64,000 nt of DNA. It comes from Collibacillus ludicampi (GTDB taxonomy: Bacteria; Bacillota; Bacilli; Tumebacillales; BOQE01). The stretch spans positions 3,566,710-3,630,709 of the forward strand of contig NZ_BOQE01000001.1 of NCBI RefSeq assembly GCF_023705585.1, written 5' to 3'. Of this stretch, positions 19,943 through 28,069 are shown piece by piece (within the stretch, counting starts at the first letter, position 1; every line of letters begins with the position of its first letter). Below the pieces are notes generated by a model that was not told the DNA's origin, did no database searches, and saw only the letters and a program-made list of their open reading frames with translations. The translations under genes were made by a program, and so were the position numbers.

Positions 19943-21328
19943 ATGTACGATTTGCGGATTACTAACGGATTGATTGTCACCGGAAAGGAAATCAAAAAAG
20001 CCGATGTCTATGTCAAAGAAGGAAAGATAGCGAAAATTACAAATGAGGCATTTGAGGCGGACAAGACATACGATGCCACCGGGCTTTACGTGTTACCTGG
20101 TTGTCTGGACGTACACGTTCACTTCCGTGATCCTGGACACACTCATAAGGAGGATTTTCCACACGCAACGCGGGCGGCGGCTGTCGGTGGGGTTACAACT
20201 GTATTCGATATGCCGAATACCAATCCGCCAACCTTGAACGCGGAAAAGTTTAGCGAAAAAGCGGAAATACTCAAGTCCCGCGCTTATGTTGATTATGCAC
20301 TTTGGGGGCTTTGCCTGGGACGGGTAAATCGAGAGAATCTGCAAGGACTGGTGGATGCCGGTGCCATCGCATTGAAATTCTTCTGGGGATACGCTTTCGA
20401 CAAGAAAAGCTTCCAGCTTGTCTACAACTACAAGCCGGGCATGCCTGACATAATCCCTCCACTGAACGACGGAGAAGTATATGAACTATTTGAGGATGTT
20501 GCCCGTACCGGATCACTACTAGCGATTCATGCGGAAAACCACTCGCTGATTCAGGCGATGACCGAGCGTGTGGCGAAGAGTGGTCGGCGCGATTATGAAG
20601 CATTGTTGGAGGCACGCTCCAACCTAGCGGAAGAACTGACGATTCAAACCGCAATCTCATTCAGTAAAGCAACCGGCGCCAAACTGCATATTTTGCATAT
20701 GTCCACTGCTGAAGGTGTCGAATTGGTGCGGGATGCCCAGAAGAAGGGAATCCCGGTAACCGCCGAAACTTGTCCGCATTTCCTGTTCTTGGATGCGGAT
20801 GATTATGAGCGGGTTGGTCCGGCAATGAAAGTGTATCCGCCGGTGAAACGCAAACGTGACAGGGAAGCATTATGGTCCGGTCTTCTCGATGGAACGATCT
20901 CGCTTGTCTGTTCCGACCATGCGCCTCATACCTTGGAAGAGAAGAACGGAGACCTGTTCTCGATTCCGGCAGGCATGTGCGGTGTGGAAACGATGCTCCC
21001 GCTGATGTTGAATGAAGTGAACCGCGGCACAATCACGCTTCCGTTTGTTGTGCAAAAATTGTCCGAGAATCCGGCGAAACTGTTTAACATTTATCCGAAA
21101 AAAGGGGCACTCGAACCAGGCGCCGACGCGGATATTGTGCTGGTGAACATGTCAATGAAGAAAGAGATCCGAAATGAGAATCTGCACAGCAAACAGCCGC
21201 TGACCGCATTTCACGGCACGCTCATAAAGGGCTGGCCGGTTGCCACCTTCCTGCGCGGGCAACAAATTGTACAGAACGGGCAGGTCATCGGTGAACCGGT
21301 TGGAGAATTGATAAAGCCACAGAAATAA
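19943..21328 (+). CDS. Dihydroorotase-type cyclic amidohydrolase (likely degradative)
   Basis: This is a 461-residue zinc amidohydrolase. The substrate-contact motifs are of dihydroorotase type: VHVHFRDPGHTHKEDF and DMPNTNPPT. In dihydroorotases the Arg and Asn bind the substrate carboxylate; allantoinases have HFNEPG and DMPLNS there. The carboxylated Lys lies in ALKFFWG, His ligands in IHAENHS and ILHMST, and the catalytic Asp in CSDHAPHTLEEK. The start is the ATG at 19943 after AAGGAGGA. It lies 23 nt after the transporter. With PyrK/PyrD-like and M20 partners I infer hydrolysis of dihydroorotate to N-carbamoyl-L-aspartate. A pipeline would probably name it allantoinase, but the motifs argue against that. 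Confidence 0.85.
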   Translation: MYDLRITNGLIVTGKEIKKADVYVKEGKIAKITNEAFEADKTYDATGLYVLPGCLDVHVHFRDPGHTHKEDFPHATRAAAVGGVTTVFDMPNTNPPTLNAEKFSEKAEILKSRAYVDYALWGLCLGRVNRENLQGLVDAGAIALKFFWGYAFDKKSFQLVYNYKPGMPDIIPPLNDGEVYELFEDVARTGSLLAIHAENHSLIQAMTERVAKSGRRDYEALLEARSNLAEELTIQTAISFSKATGAKLHILHMSTAEGVELVRDAQKKGIPVTAETCPHFLFLDADDYERVGPAMKVYPPVKRKRDREALWSGLLDGTISLVCSDHAPHTLEEKNGDLFSIPAGMCGVETMLPLMLNEVNRGTITLPFVVQKLSENPAKLFNIYPKKGALEPGADADIVLVNMSMKKEIRNENLHSKQPLTAFHGTLIKGWPVATFLRGQQIVQNGQVIGEPVGELIKPQK

Positions 21329-21398
21329 TCTTCTGAAAATTTCACATTCGTGTACCATGAGGTCGAAATTACTACTTTACAAAAGGTGACTGATCGAA

Positions 21399-22196
21399 AT
21401 GGAATGGATGGACAGGTTCACGGCCGTAATGGATTCGGTCAGCGAGGGAGGCATGGATGGCTTGGGAGTAACTGAGATAGCCAGGAAAACCGGCCTCACC
21501 AAAGGAACTCTGCACCGGATGTTGAAAAGTATGGTCGAACACAGACTGATTGTTCAGGATCCAAGAACGAGGAAATACCGATTGGGTCCGAAGTCCATGC
21601 AATGGGGAAGCAGGTTTCTGGTCGGCCAGGATCCGTCCGGTTTGCTCTCGGACTATTGTGACCTACTTGCCGAAAGAACTGACCTTTACACCTACTTATG
21701 CCGGTTTGATTCGGGTGAAGTTTATTGTATTTACACCCGGCAGCCTTCCACAAGTCGGAACAAGTACTTCGTCCATGTCGGACAAAGAATGCCCCTGCAC
21801 TGTTCGGCGGCCGCCAAGGCGATTCTCGCTTTTCAACCGCCCAGTGTCGTGAATGCGCTTCTTTTAAAAGAGAAGCCGGTAAAGTATACCGAATTTACAA
21901 AAACGGATATTCAGGGACGCATCACCGAATTAAACGAGGTTTTCAAATCCCGTATCGCTTTCTGTGAAGAAGAATTGGAGGTCGGTGTCACAGCGATGTC
22001 GACCCCTATCTTTCATGGAAAAAGAGAAGCGCTCCTCAGTATCAGTCTAATCGGAAGCACTTCTTACATCAACTCGCACCGGGAGCTTCTAATCAATGAA
22101 CTGCTACAAATCGGGGAAAAGGCCAGTGAACATATTGCAAGTGCCCATTTGCTGACTTCGACGAGAGGAGGGAGAGTATGGGATGGCAGTATGTAA
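21399..22196 (+). CDS. IclR-family transcriptional regulator
   Basis: This 265-residue regulator has an N-terminal winged helix (LGVTEIARKTGLTKGTLHRML, recognition helix near residues 30-45) and a C-terminal IclR effector domain (HVGQRMPLHCSAAAKAILAF and CEEELEVGVTAMSTPIF). IclR proteins bind small carboxylates or ring-cleavage products and switch catabolic operons. The ATG at 21399 follows AAAGGTGA by about 9 nt. It sits inside the cluster and its 3' end overlaps the PyrK-like gene by 19 nt, so it is co-transcribed and is the obvious local regulator. The effector is unknown; orotate or N-carbamoylaspartate would be sensible. Confidence 0.92.
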   Translation: MEWMDRFTAVMDSVSEGGMDGLGVTEIARKTGLTKGTLHRMLKSMVEHRLIVQDPRTRKYRLGPKSMQWGSRFLVGQDPSGLLSDYCDLLAERTDLYTYLCRFDSGEVYCIYTRQPSTSRNKYFVHVGQRMPLHCSAAAKAILAFQPPSVVNALLLKEKPVKYTEFTKTDIQGRITELNEVFKSRIAFCEEELEVGVTAMSTPIFHGKREALLSISLIGSTSYINSHRELLINELLQIGEKASEHIASAHLLTSTRGGRVWDGSM

Positions 22197-22948
22197 ACGG
22201 AATTGTAACAGCTAATCATCATATAGACGAAGATGTTTGGCGGATCGAAATTCATTGTCCCGAGATAGCGGGAATGTGTCGCCCCGGACATTTCGTGATG
22301 CTCCGTTCTTGGCAAGGAGAGCCTTTTCTGCCGCGGCCGATGGCGATTTTTCACTATACAAATGAATCATTCGACGTAGTGTACAAAGTGAAAGGATTCG
22401 GAACCAAAATGTTGGCTGCTGCTGCTCCCGGTCGGGAAATAACAGTCACCGGTCCTCTCGGTTCCGCCGTGGAGCACAGCTATCTTGGAAAAACAATAGC
22501 ATTGGTAGGCAGAGGGGTGGGAATTACGCCTTTGTTGCCGGTGGCGAAAGCTGCATCGGAGGAAGGTGGCTCGGTAATCAGCCTGCTGTCTGCCCGAACT
22601 GAAAAATTACTCGTTGGCAAGGAAGACTTTGAACTCCTGGGAGAGGTGCATACACAAACAGATGAACAGCAGCATTCCCGGGTAACGGACAAATTGGAAA
22701 GGTTGCTTAATATGGGACGGCACCTGGATGCTGTATATGTTTCGGGATCTAAACGGCTTCTCAGTCATTGTGAAGAACTTGGAGCTCGGTTCGGGTTTCA
22801 AGTCTATGTTTTTTTGGAAGAACGGATGGCTTGCGGTATCGGCTACTGTAAAGGATGTGCGATCGAAATGCGGCAGGGATCGCGCAAGTATTCGCTTTGT
22901 TGCATCCAGGGGCCGTTGTATCGCGCGGAAAGTGTGGTGGTCATATGA
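22178..22948 (+). CDS. PyrK-like dihydroorotate dehydrogenase electron-transfer subunit
   Basis: This 256-residue ferredoxin-reductase-like protein passes electrons between NAD(H) and the FMN subunit through FAD and a 2Fe-2S cluster. FAD-binding LPRPMAIFHY lies near residue 53, the NAD domain begins at GRGVGITPLLPVAKA, and the C-terminal cluster Cys lie in ACGIGYCKGCAIEM plus SLCCIQGP. The start ATG at 22178 has GAGAGGAGGGA upstream and overlaps the IclR gene end. The stop overlaps the PyrD-like start as ATGA. The biosynthetic pyrK normally lies in the pyr operon with carAB, pyrE and pyrF, none of which is here, which points to a catabolic copy. Confidence 0.88.
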   Translation: MGWQYVNGIVTANHHIDEDVWRIEIHCPEIAGMCRPGHFVMLRSWQGEPFLPRPMAIFHYTNESFDVVYKVKGFGTKMLAAAAPGREITVTGPLGSAVEHSYLGKTIALVGRGVGITPLLPVAKAASEEGGSVISLLSARTEKLLVGKEDFELLGEVHTQTDEQQHSRVTDKLERLLNMGRHLDAVYVSGSKRLLSHCEELGARFGFQVYVFLEERMACGIGYCKGCAIEMRQGSRKYSLCCIQGPLYRAESVVVI

Positions 22949-23862
22949 GTGCAGATTTGCGTTGCCAATTAGGACGATTGTCGCTTAAAAATCCCGTTAT
23001 GCCTGCTTCCGGCTGCTTCGACTGGTACCCGGAACACGATGGTCCGTTTCATCCGGATGAATTGGGAGCGGTGGTCTTAAAAAGCACGACTCTGCAGCCG
23101 CGGGACGGAAACATTCCGATCAGACTCGCCGAAACGCCAAGCGGGATGTTAAACGCGATCGGGATTCCTTCCTATGGATTAGAAGGTTTTCGAACGATAC
23201 TAAGGGAAAAATGGTCCCGCTTAAAGACACCGGTTATCGCAAGCATTTCCGCTTTTACACCCGAGGAATACGCAATCTTGGCCCGTGAACTCGGGAAGGA
23301 ACCCACAGTCGCCGCACTCGAAATCAATCTGTCGTGTCCGAATCTGGAACATGGAGTGATTCCGGCGCAGGATCCGGTCTTGTTGCGGGAGTGTGTGGAA
23401 GCAGTCAGGGAAGCCACTGAGGCAATGATCATTGCTAAACTGTCACCGAATGTGACCGATATCGTCGAAATGGCAAGCATCAGCGAATCGGCCGGAGCGG
23501 ATGCAATCTGTCTGATCAATAGCATACGCGGAATGGAGATTGACATTTGGAAGAAAAAGCCGATTCTTGGCAGGGGAACAGGGGGTCTGTCAGGACCTGC
23601 GATCAAGCCGATCGCGCTGGCGATGGTGTATGAAGTTTGCGGGGCCGTGAAAGTACCCGTAATCGGAGTAGGGGGGATATCCCGTGCGGAGGATGCGATC
23701 GCGTTTTTACTTGCCGGAGCCTCGGCCGTACAGGTCGGAACCATTTCGTTTCGTGACCCATTGGCCATGCGAAAGATTATTACAGGTATCCGGGAGTATT
23801 TGGACAGTGAAGGATACACAAGTGTGACAGATATCATTGGCCTGGCAAGAACAGACACGTAA
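22945..23862 (+). CDS. PyrD-like class 1B dihydroorotate dehydrogenase catalytic subunit
   Basis: This FMN beta/alpha-barrel of 305 residues interconverts orotate and dihydroorotate. The INLSCPNLEHG motif contains the catalytic Cys of class 1 enzymes, AKLSPNVTDI and GGLSGPAIKPIAL bind FMN and substrate, and PVIGVGGISRAEDA binds FMN phosphate. The ATG at 22945 overlaps the PyrK-like stop; a GTG far upstream (22855) lies inside that gene and is rejected. The pair forms a class 1B-type NAD-linked enzyme. In this context I infer that it reduces orotate to dihydroorotate for degradation. A dihydropyrimidine or dihydropurine substrate cannot be excluded. Confidence 0.88.
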   Translation: MSADLRCQLGRLSLKNPVMPASGCFDWYPEHDGPFHPDELGAVVLKSTTLQPRDGNIPIRLAETPSGMLNAIGIPSYGLEGFRTILREKWSRLKTPVIASISAFTPEEYAILARELGKEPTVAALEINLSCPNLEHGVIPAQDPVLLRECVEAVREATEAMIIAKLSPNVTDIVEMASISESAGADAICLINSIRGMEIDIWKKKPILGRGTGGLSGPAIKPIALAMVYEVCGAVKVPVIGVGGISRAEDAIAFLLAGASAVQVGTISFRDPLAMRKIITGIREYLDSEGYTSVTDIIGLARTDT

Positions 23863-23916
23863 ATGGGAACCCATTGTCTCTTTTCATGAAAATAAAGCAA
23901 TCGTTCGGGGGGAAAT

Positions 23917-24447
23917 ATGAGCAGCAACATATCAGTCATTGCAACCGGAGATTCGTTTATCACACAAAGACTTCCCCGCGCGGAAACAGATTTGGTGGGG
24001 ATCCGGTTGCTATTTCAAAAAGCGGATGTCCGGTTCACCAATTTGGAAGTTACGATTCATGATTTTGACGCTTATCCTGCGGCGTCAAGCGGTGGTACAT
24101 GGGCGGCGGCGCGACCGGCGGTACTGTCCGATCTCGAATGGTTAGGATTTAACATGTAGGCTTGGGCGAACAATCATACGTTGGACTGGTCCCATAACGG
24201 ACTTATGGTAACCCTCGAACATCTTGATAAAGGTGGATGGGTGCATGCAGGCGTCGGGAGGAATCTGGCTGAAGCGAATCAACCGATTTCTCTCGGATTT
24301 CATTTGCCGCGATCCCGGCGTGGACGTCCGGCACTTGCCTCACGGACACATGCAAAAAGGATTTTAAACGATCTCCAAGAACTGTCGGAACCTTTTGGCA
24401 CCTCAATTCGAGTGGAGAACGGAATGGGCGTCATTGACAGGAGGTGA
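23917..24447 (+). pseudogene. CapA/PgsA-like (poly-gamma-glutamate type) metallophosphatase remnant
   Basis: The 5' frame starts with SVIATGDSFITQRLPR and VRFTNLEVTIHDF, as in CapA-family calcineurin-like proteins. It is cut by an in-frame TAG at 24157-24159, after which the same frame continues AWANNHTLDWSHNGLMVTLE, the next conserved CapA block. Resemblance is lost near 24295, and the last ~35 residues (ILNDLQELSEPFGTSIRVEN) look like the family C-terminus, so the middle is deleted. The remnant is ~530 nt, whereas an intact gene would be over 1 kb. It sits between the PyrD-like and M20 genes, so it is a dead member of the cluster. Its former role in pyrimidine use is unknown. Confidence 0.75.
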
Positions 24448-24452
24448 ACATC

Positions 24453-25715
24453 ATGATTCGATCTGAGCGTTTATACCGGGATTTACAGGCGGTAAACGAA
24501 TTCGGTAAGACGGAAGGCGGTTGGAACCGTTTGGCCTATACGGTATCGGAACGTAATGCCGTCCGGTATTTTTTAAAACTTTGCAAGGAGCTAGGGTTGG
24601 AAACGCGCTTCGACTCGATAGGAAACGCCTACGCCCGTTGGAATGGGGAAAACCAGAACGGTCCGGTAGTTCTTTGCGGTTCCCATCTGGATACTGTACG
24701 AAACGGCGGACAGTTCGACGGAGCGCTCGGTGTTTTTGCGGCTTTGGAAGCCGTTCGAACGATGAAGGAAAAAGGGATCGTTCCGTACTATCCGCTTGAA
24801 ATCGTGGCATTTGCCTGCGAAGAATCATCACGTTTTGGTATGTCGACAATCGGGAGCAAAGCGGTTGCCGGACTGCTTGAAGAGCAAAAGGTACGACAAC
24901 TGACGGATCGCGACGGGTTTAGTTTTGAACAGGCTATCCAGCCCTTCGGGTATTCACTTGATAATTTTCGGAGTCTGATTCGTACCGATTTATTGGCGTT
25001 TGTGGAATTGCATATTGAACAAGGACCGATCCTCGAGGCGACCGGAGACAAAATCGGTATCGTAACGGCGATCGCTGCCCCTACACGACTGAAAGTGACC
25101 ATTCGCGGCACTGCCTCCCATTCTGGAGCCACAGCGATGTCCTACCGGCGTGATGCGCTTCCGGCGGCGGCTGAGTTTATTCTCGCTGCGGAACAATGCG
25201 GACGATCAGAGGAATCTCATGGAACGGTTGTGACCGTTGGCGTGTGTGAGGTATTTCCAGGCGCCATGAATGTGGTACCGGGGGAAGTGCGGATGCAGGT
25301 GGATATCCGAAGCGTAAACTCTGGCAGCAAACAGCGAGTGGTTCAGGCGTTGAAAGACAGATTGAAGACGATTTGCCAATCGCGAACACTCGAATGGGAA
25401 TGGACGTTGATTTCCGATGAGTCACCTGTCTTTATGAGCGATGAACTGAAACTGATGATTGAAGAGATTTGTGCTGCCCGTCAAATTCCCTACCGGCTCA
25501 TGCCAAGCGGTGCTGGACATGATGCGATGAATCTTGTGCATTGCTGTCCTTCCGCGCTCATGTTCGTCCCTTCTGTATCCGGAATCAGCCATAACCCAGC
25601 GGAATATACCAGTCCGGAAGACATCGCCATCGGAGCAGGCGTGCTATATGATGTGCTTGCAATGTTGGTGAGCCAACAGTCTGTTAAATTGGAAAATAAG
25701 AACAGGAGAGCTTAA
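24453..25715 (+). CDS. M20 family N-carbamoyl-L-amino-acid hydrolase (candidate ureidosuccinase)
   Basis: This 420-residue dinuclear zinc amidohydrolase belongs to the HyuC/AllC group. Metal ligands are visible in GSHLDTVRNGGQFDG, FACEESSRFGMSTIG, ELHIEQGP and the final GISHNPAEYTSPED. The dimerisation lid begins at TIRGTASHSGATAM. The start ATG at 24453 is 5 nt after AGGAGGTGA; an upstream GTG overlaps that site. Family members act on allantoate, N-carbamoyl amino acids or N-carbamoyl-beta-alanine. With dihydroorotase-type and dihydroorotate-dehydrogenase-type neighbours, the expected substrate is N-carbamoyl-L-aspartate, giving aspartate, CO2 and ammonia. Allantoate is the main alternative. 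Confidence 0.88.
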   Translation: MIRSERLYRDLQAVNEFGKTEGGWNRLAYTVSERNAVRYFLKLCKELGLETRFDSIGNAYARWNGENQNGPVVLCGSHLDTVRNGGQFDGALGVFAALEAVRTMKEKGIVPYYPLEIVAFACEESSRFGMSTIGSKAVAGLLEEQKVRQLTDRDGFSFEQAIQPFGYSLDNFRSLIRTDLLAFVELHIEQGPILEATGDKIGIVTAIAAPTRLKVTIRGTASHSGATAMSYRRDALPAAAEFILAAEQCGRSEESHGTVVTVGVCEVFPGAMNVVPGEVRMQVDIRSVNSGSKQRVVQALKDRLKTICQSRTLEWEWTLISDESPVFMSDELKLMIEEICAARQIPYRLMPSGAGHDAMNLVHCCPSALMFVPSVSGISHNPAEYTSPEDIAIGAGVLYDVLAMLVSQQSVKLENKNRRA

Positions 25716-25726
25716 GAATAATATAC

Positions 25727-25817
25727 TGACGGACTTGGGGTCAAGAAATATCTATAACAAGTTGTCGTTCTTCATAGGATGGTTTACAGTGACTAACGCT
25801 GTGAATCCGTCTTTTTT
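25727..25817 (+). terminator. Structured terminator-like element after the orotate cluster
   Basis: GACGGACT (25728-25735) can pair with AATCCGTC (25804-25811), closing a ~70-nt region that includes a small hairpin ACAGTG/CGCTGT (25786-25802). The outer stem runs directly into a T6 tract. It may be a terminator with an elaborate loop or a small structured RNA. No known class was recognised. Confidence 0.4.
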
Positions 25818-25875
25818 GGTGTTTACATCCAAATAATATTATTAATTAATCAAATATTTAAAATATAAGGGTGAA

Positions 25876-26076
25876 ATGGTGGATCTAGAAAATCTTAAGT
25901 TCCGAATAGAGCAGTTACGTCTTTATATGGTTAAGGTGGCTATGGAAAAAGGAAACTTTAGTGATCCTGCTGTAGTGGAAATCAGTCAACAACTTGATGA
26001 GTTAATTATTCAATATCAGAGGGCATCCGGAATGATCCGCACGGAGTTGCCGAGCTTTTGCAATTGCCGCGTTTGA
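25876..26076 (+). CDS. Spo0E-like aspartyl-phosphate phosphatase
   Basis: This is a 66-residue two-helix protein of the Spo0E/YnzD/YisI family, which dephosphorylates Spo0A~P and delays sporulation. The signature SQQLDELIIQYQR (the S..LD.LI motif) and an N-terminal IEQLRLYMVKVA helix are present. The C-terminal tail after the second helix (ASGMIRTELPSFCNCRV) is unlike the family and may be out of its original frame. The start is the ATG at 25876 or the adjacent GTG at 25879, after AAGGGTGA. It is monocistronic. It supports the host being a spore former. Confidence 0.75.
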   Translation: MVDLENLKFRIEQLRLYMVKVAMEKGNFSDPAVVEISQQLDELIIQYQRASGMIRTELPSFCNCRV

Positions 26077-26257
26077 CAATACAGGTTATGGGAATCTGTC
26101 TCGTCTATCCTGAGAAAGATCCCTGGCAAAAGCCCCGGTTGCAGAAGTCGAATGTATGCTAATTCATTGAGGAATTGAAACTCAGGATTCCGCATGAGAT
26201 ACCAAGCAGGCAAAGCACCGCATATGATATGGAAGTCAAAGATGGAGGGGAGTGTGC

Positions 26258-26902
26258 ATGCCATACGCTTGGGGAGTTGATTCTGCTTCACCAGCTGATG
26301 AACAATTGTACCAATGTGTTATCAGACAATTCGGAAAACCGCGCTTCTGGGGGAGGTATCTCTCCACGGTTCCACGCGCGTCATCCGGTCTCACCACGCA
26401 GGAAATTTCCTTCCTTCACAGCCACGGAATCAAAATCCTGCCGATTTATAACCGCTTCCGCCATGCGGTAGGCTACAAAAACGGCGCCACTGAAGCCAGA
26501 CATGCGGCCAGCTACGCTAATAGGCTGGGGATTCAGCGAGGGACCTTTCTCTTCGCCAACATCGAGCATTTTTTTCGCGTGAATGAAGCATGGATTCGCG
26601 GCTGGGTTCAAGCGATACGCAATTCCGGTTACAGGTCCGGTTTTTATCACGACCCGGTACGTGGGCCGTTCCGTTTCGCATTTTGCCAGGCGGCGAGAGA
26701 CAGCCGCATCCGCAGCGAAACGGTGCTTTGGAGCGCCCAACCGGAAAAACATGTGACAAGCGCCCAATCCGCCCCAGGATTTGCCCCTCACACCCTACAC
26801 TGCGGAGGAAATGTATGGGTGTGGCAATACGGGAGGGATTCTAAAACCTGTCCGATCGATACGAACATCATGGATGAAAGATTGATCGCCCATCTCTTTT
26901 AG
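26258..26902 (+). CDS. DUF1906 (Rv2525c-like glycoside-hydrolase-fold) protein
   Basis: This 214-residue protein has the TIM-barrel-like DUF1906 pattern: AWGVDSASPADEQLYQCV at the start, FWGRYLSTVP, HGIKILPIYNRF, then FLFANIEHFFRVNEAWIRGW, YRSGFYHDP and WVWQYGRDSKTCPIDTN at the end. DUF1906 proteins are related to GH25-type muramidases and are often surface or spore associated. No signal peptide is present. The start is the ATG at 26258, 7 nt after GGAGGGG. A tRNA-Gly remnant follows the stop within ~30 nt. Catalytic activity is not established for the family. Confidence 0.8.
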   Translation: MPYAWGVDSASPADEQLYQCVIRQFGKPRFWGRYLSTVPRASSGLTTQEISFLHSHGIKILPIYNRFRHAVGYKNGATEARHAASYANRLGIQRGTFLFANIEHFFRVNEAWIRGWVQAIRNSGYRSGFYHDPVRGPFRFAFCQAARDSRIRSETVLWSAQPEKHVTSAQSAPGFAPHTLHCGGNVWVWQYGRDSKTCPIDTNIMDERLIAHLF

Positions 26903-26925
26903 TTCCCGTGTCCAAACAAAATCCC

Positions 26926-26972
26926 GATTTCCCAAGCTGACAGCGTGGGTTCGATTCCCTTCACCCGCTCCA
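26926..26972 (+). pseudogene. tRNA-Gly(TCC-type) 3' half remnant, possible att site
   Basis: About 45 nt match the 3' half of a Bacilli tRNA-Gly: the anticodon-arm 3' strand CCAAGCTGA, a T arm GTGGGTTCGATTCCC, and the acceptor end CACCCGCTCCA with encoded CCA. The 5' half (acceptor GCGGGTG and D arm) is absent; the preceding bases do not pair with the 3' strand. T-stem pairing is also imperfect. Such 3' tRNA fragments are typical of attachment sites left by an integrated element. It is not a functional tRNA. Confidence 0.65.
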
Positions 26973-26978
26973 AAGAGG

Positions 26979-27011
26979 AAGACCATCTAGTATAGCTAGG
27001 TGGTCTTTTTT
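26979..27011 (+). terminator. Strong intrinsic terminator
   Basis: AAGACCATCTAG (26979-26990) pairs with CTAGGTGGTCTT (26996-27007, one G-T) over a 5-nt loop, running into T6. It lies directly after the tRNA-Gly remnant, as it would after a genuine tRNA gene. Confidence 0.9.
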
Positions 27012-27057
27012 GTTGTTTAGGTAGCCATACCGTAAACATATGATAGAAAATTATTTA

Positions 27058-28014
27058 GAGCTTGCTGAATAATAAAAAAAATCCAGTATTCACAAGAATT
27101 TTCGAACGTTTATCACGAATTCATGTGCATGGATTTTGTAGGATTCCCTCGAAAATCCTTGCACTTGGAGTGTGTGAATGTGTATAAAATGATCGAAAAT
27201 CAGCTCATCTTACCCGATGATTTCTTTCTGCCCTTTGGCGGCAAATTGAATAAAAACAACCGATGGGTGAAATTAGTGAATCTCATTCCATGGTGGAAAG
27301 AATGGTGGCTGATCTTCAGAAACAAAGCAGCCTAGCACTCTTAAGCAAGCAACAGTACAAGCAGCTCTTGGTTATCCACGAACTATACCGGCAACAAAGA
27401 GAGATGTACACGAAACGCTCCCACCGCATTGAGGATCGGATCGTCAGCATCTCACAGCCCCATGTGCGTCCCATTATGCGAGGTAAACTCAAAGCCAACG
27501 TCGAATTTGGTGCCAAAGTCGCCATTAGCTTGGTAGATGGCTACGCCCTGATGGAAAAGCTGCAATGGGACAACTTCAACGAAGGCATCACGTTGCAAGA
27601 ATCAGTGGAAGCTTATCACACGGTTCGGCTACTATCCGGAAGCGGTATTGGCGGACAAGATTTACCGTAACCGTGACAATCTTCACCATTACAAAGAACG
27701 GGGCATCCGTCTGAGTGGCCCACAGCTTGGCCGTCCATCGAGAAACGAACAGACGCAGCAGAAGCGATTGGAGCGAAGGGATGCATCGGAACGCAATGCA
27801 ATTGAAGGAAAATTTGGTGAAGGCAAGCGCGGGTATGGGCTCGGGCTTATTAAGGCGCGCCTTCAACAGACCAGCGAAACCGTTATTGCCTTACAACTTC
27901 TCGTCATGAACCTGGAGCGGCAATTACGGGTTCTCTTTTTCACGTTTTTCAAATACTACTTTCCAACCTTTAGTATGGGTTCTGTTATTGGATAACGAAT
28001 CGTTCAGCAAACCC
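27058..28014 (+). mobile_element. Degenerate IS5/IS1182-type insertion sequence
   Basis: The ~960-nt element is bounded by matching ends: TTGCTGAATAAT near 27062 on the left and, on the complement of 28002-28014, GGGTTTGCTGAAC. The shared core is TTGCTGAA. It contains a broken transposase and is shorter than intact members, which are usually 1.3-1.8 kb, so it is a dead copy with internal deletion. Confidence 0.7.
27123..27996 (+). pseudogene. Transposase remnant (DDE, IS5/IS1182 type)
   Basis: Three blocks of one transposase remain. The N-terminus (27123-27335) has LPDDFFLPFGGKLNKNNRW and ends at LIPWWKEW. The middle (27263-27670) has HRIEDRIVSISQPHVRP, VEFGAKVAISLVDGYA and WDNFNEGI. The C-terminus (27648-27996) has DKIYRNRDNLHHYKERGIRL, SGPQLGRP and RNAIEGKFGEGKRGYGL, the block with the conserved Glu. 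A frameshift near 27620 separates the last two, and much of the part between the first and second blocks is deleted. It cannot produce active transposase. Confidence 0.85.
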
Positions 28015-28069
28015 TATTTTAGCTGAAAAAGAGTGTCAGCATTTTTATCGAGTATCACTTGTATTTTAC

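Noticed and set aside
19943-21328. Calling this protein allantoinase
   Set aside because: The substrate-binding motifs HFRDPG and MPNTNP are dihydroorotase type, and the neighbours are PyrK/PyrD-like. The name would follow only from overall length and the M20 gene nearby.
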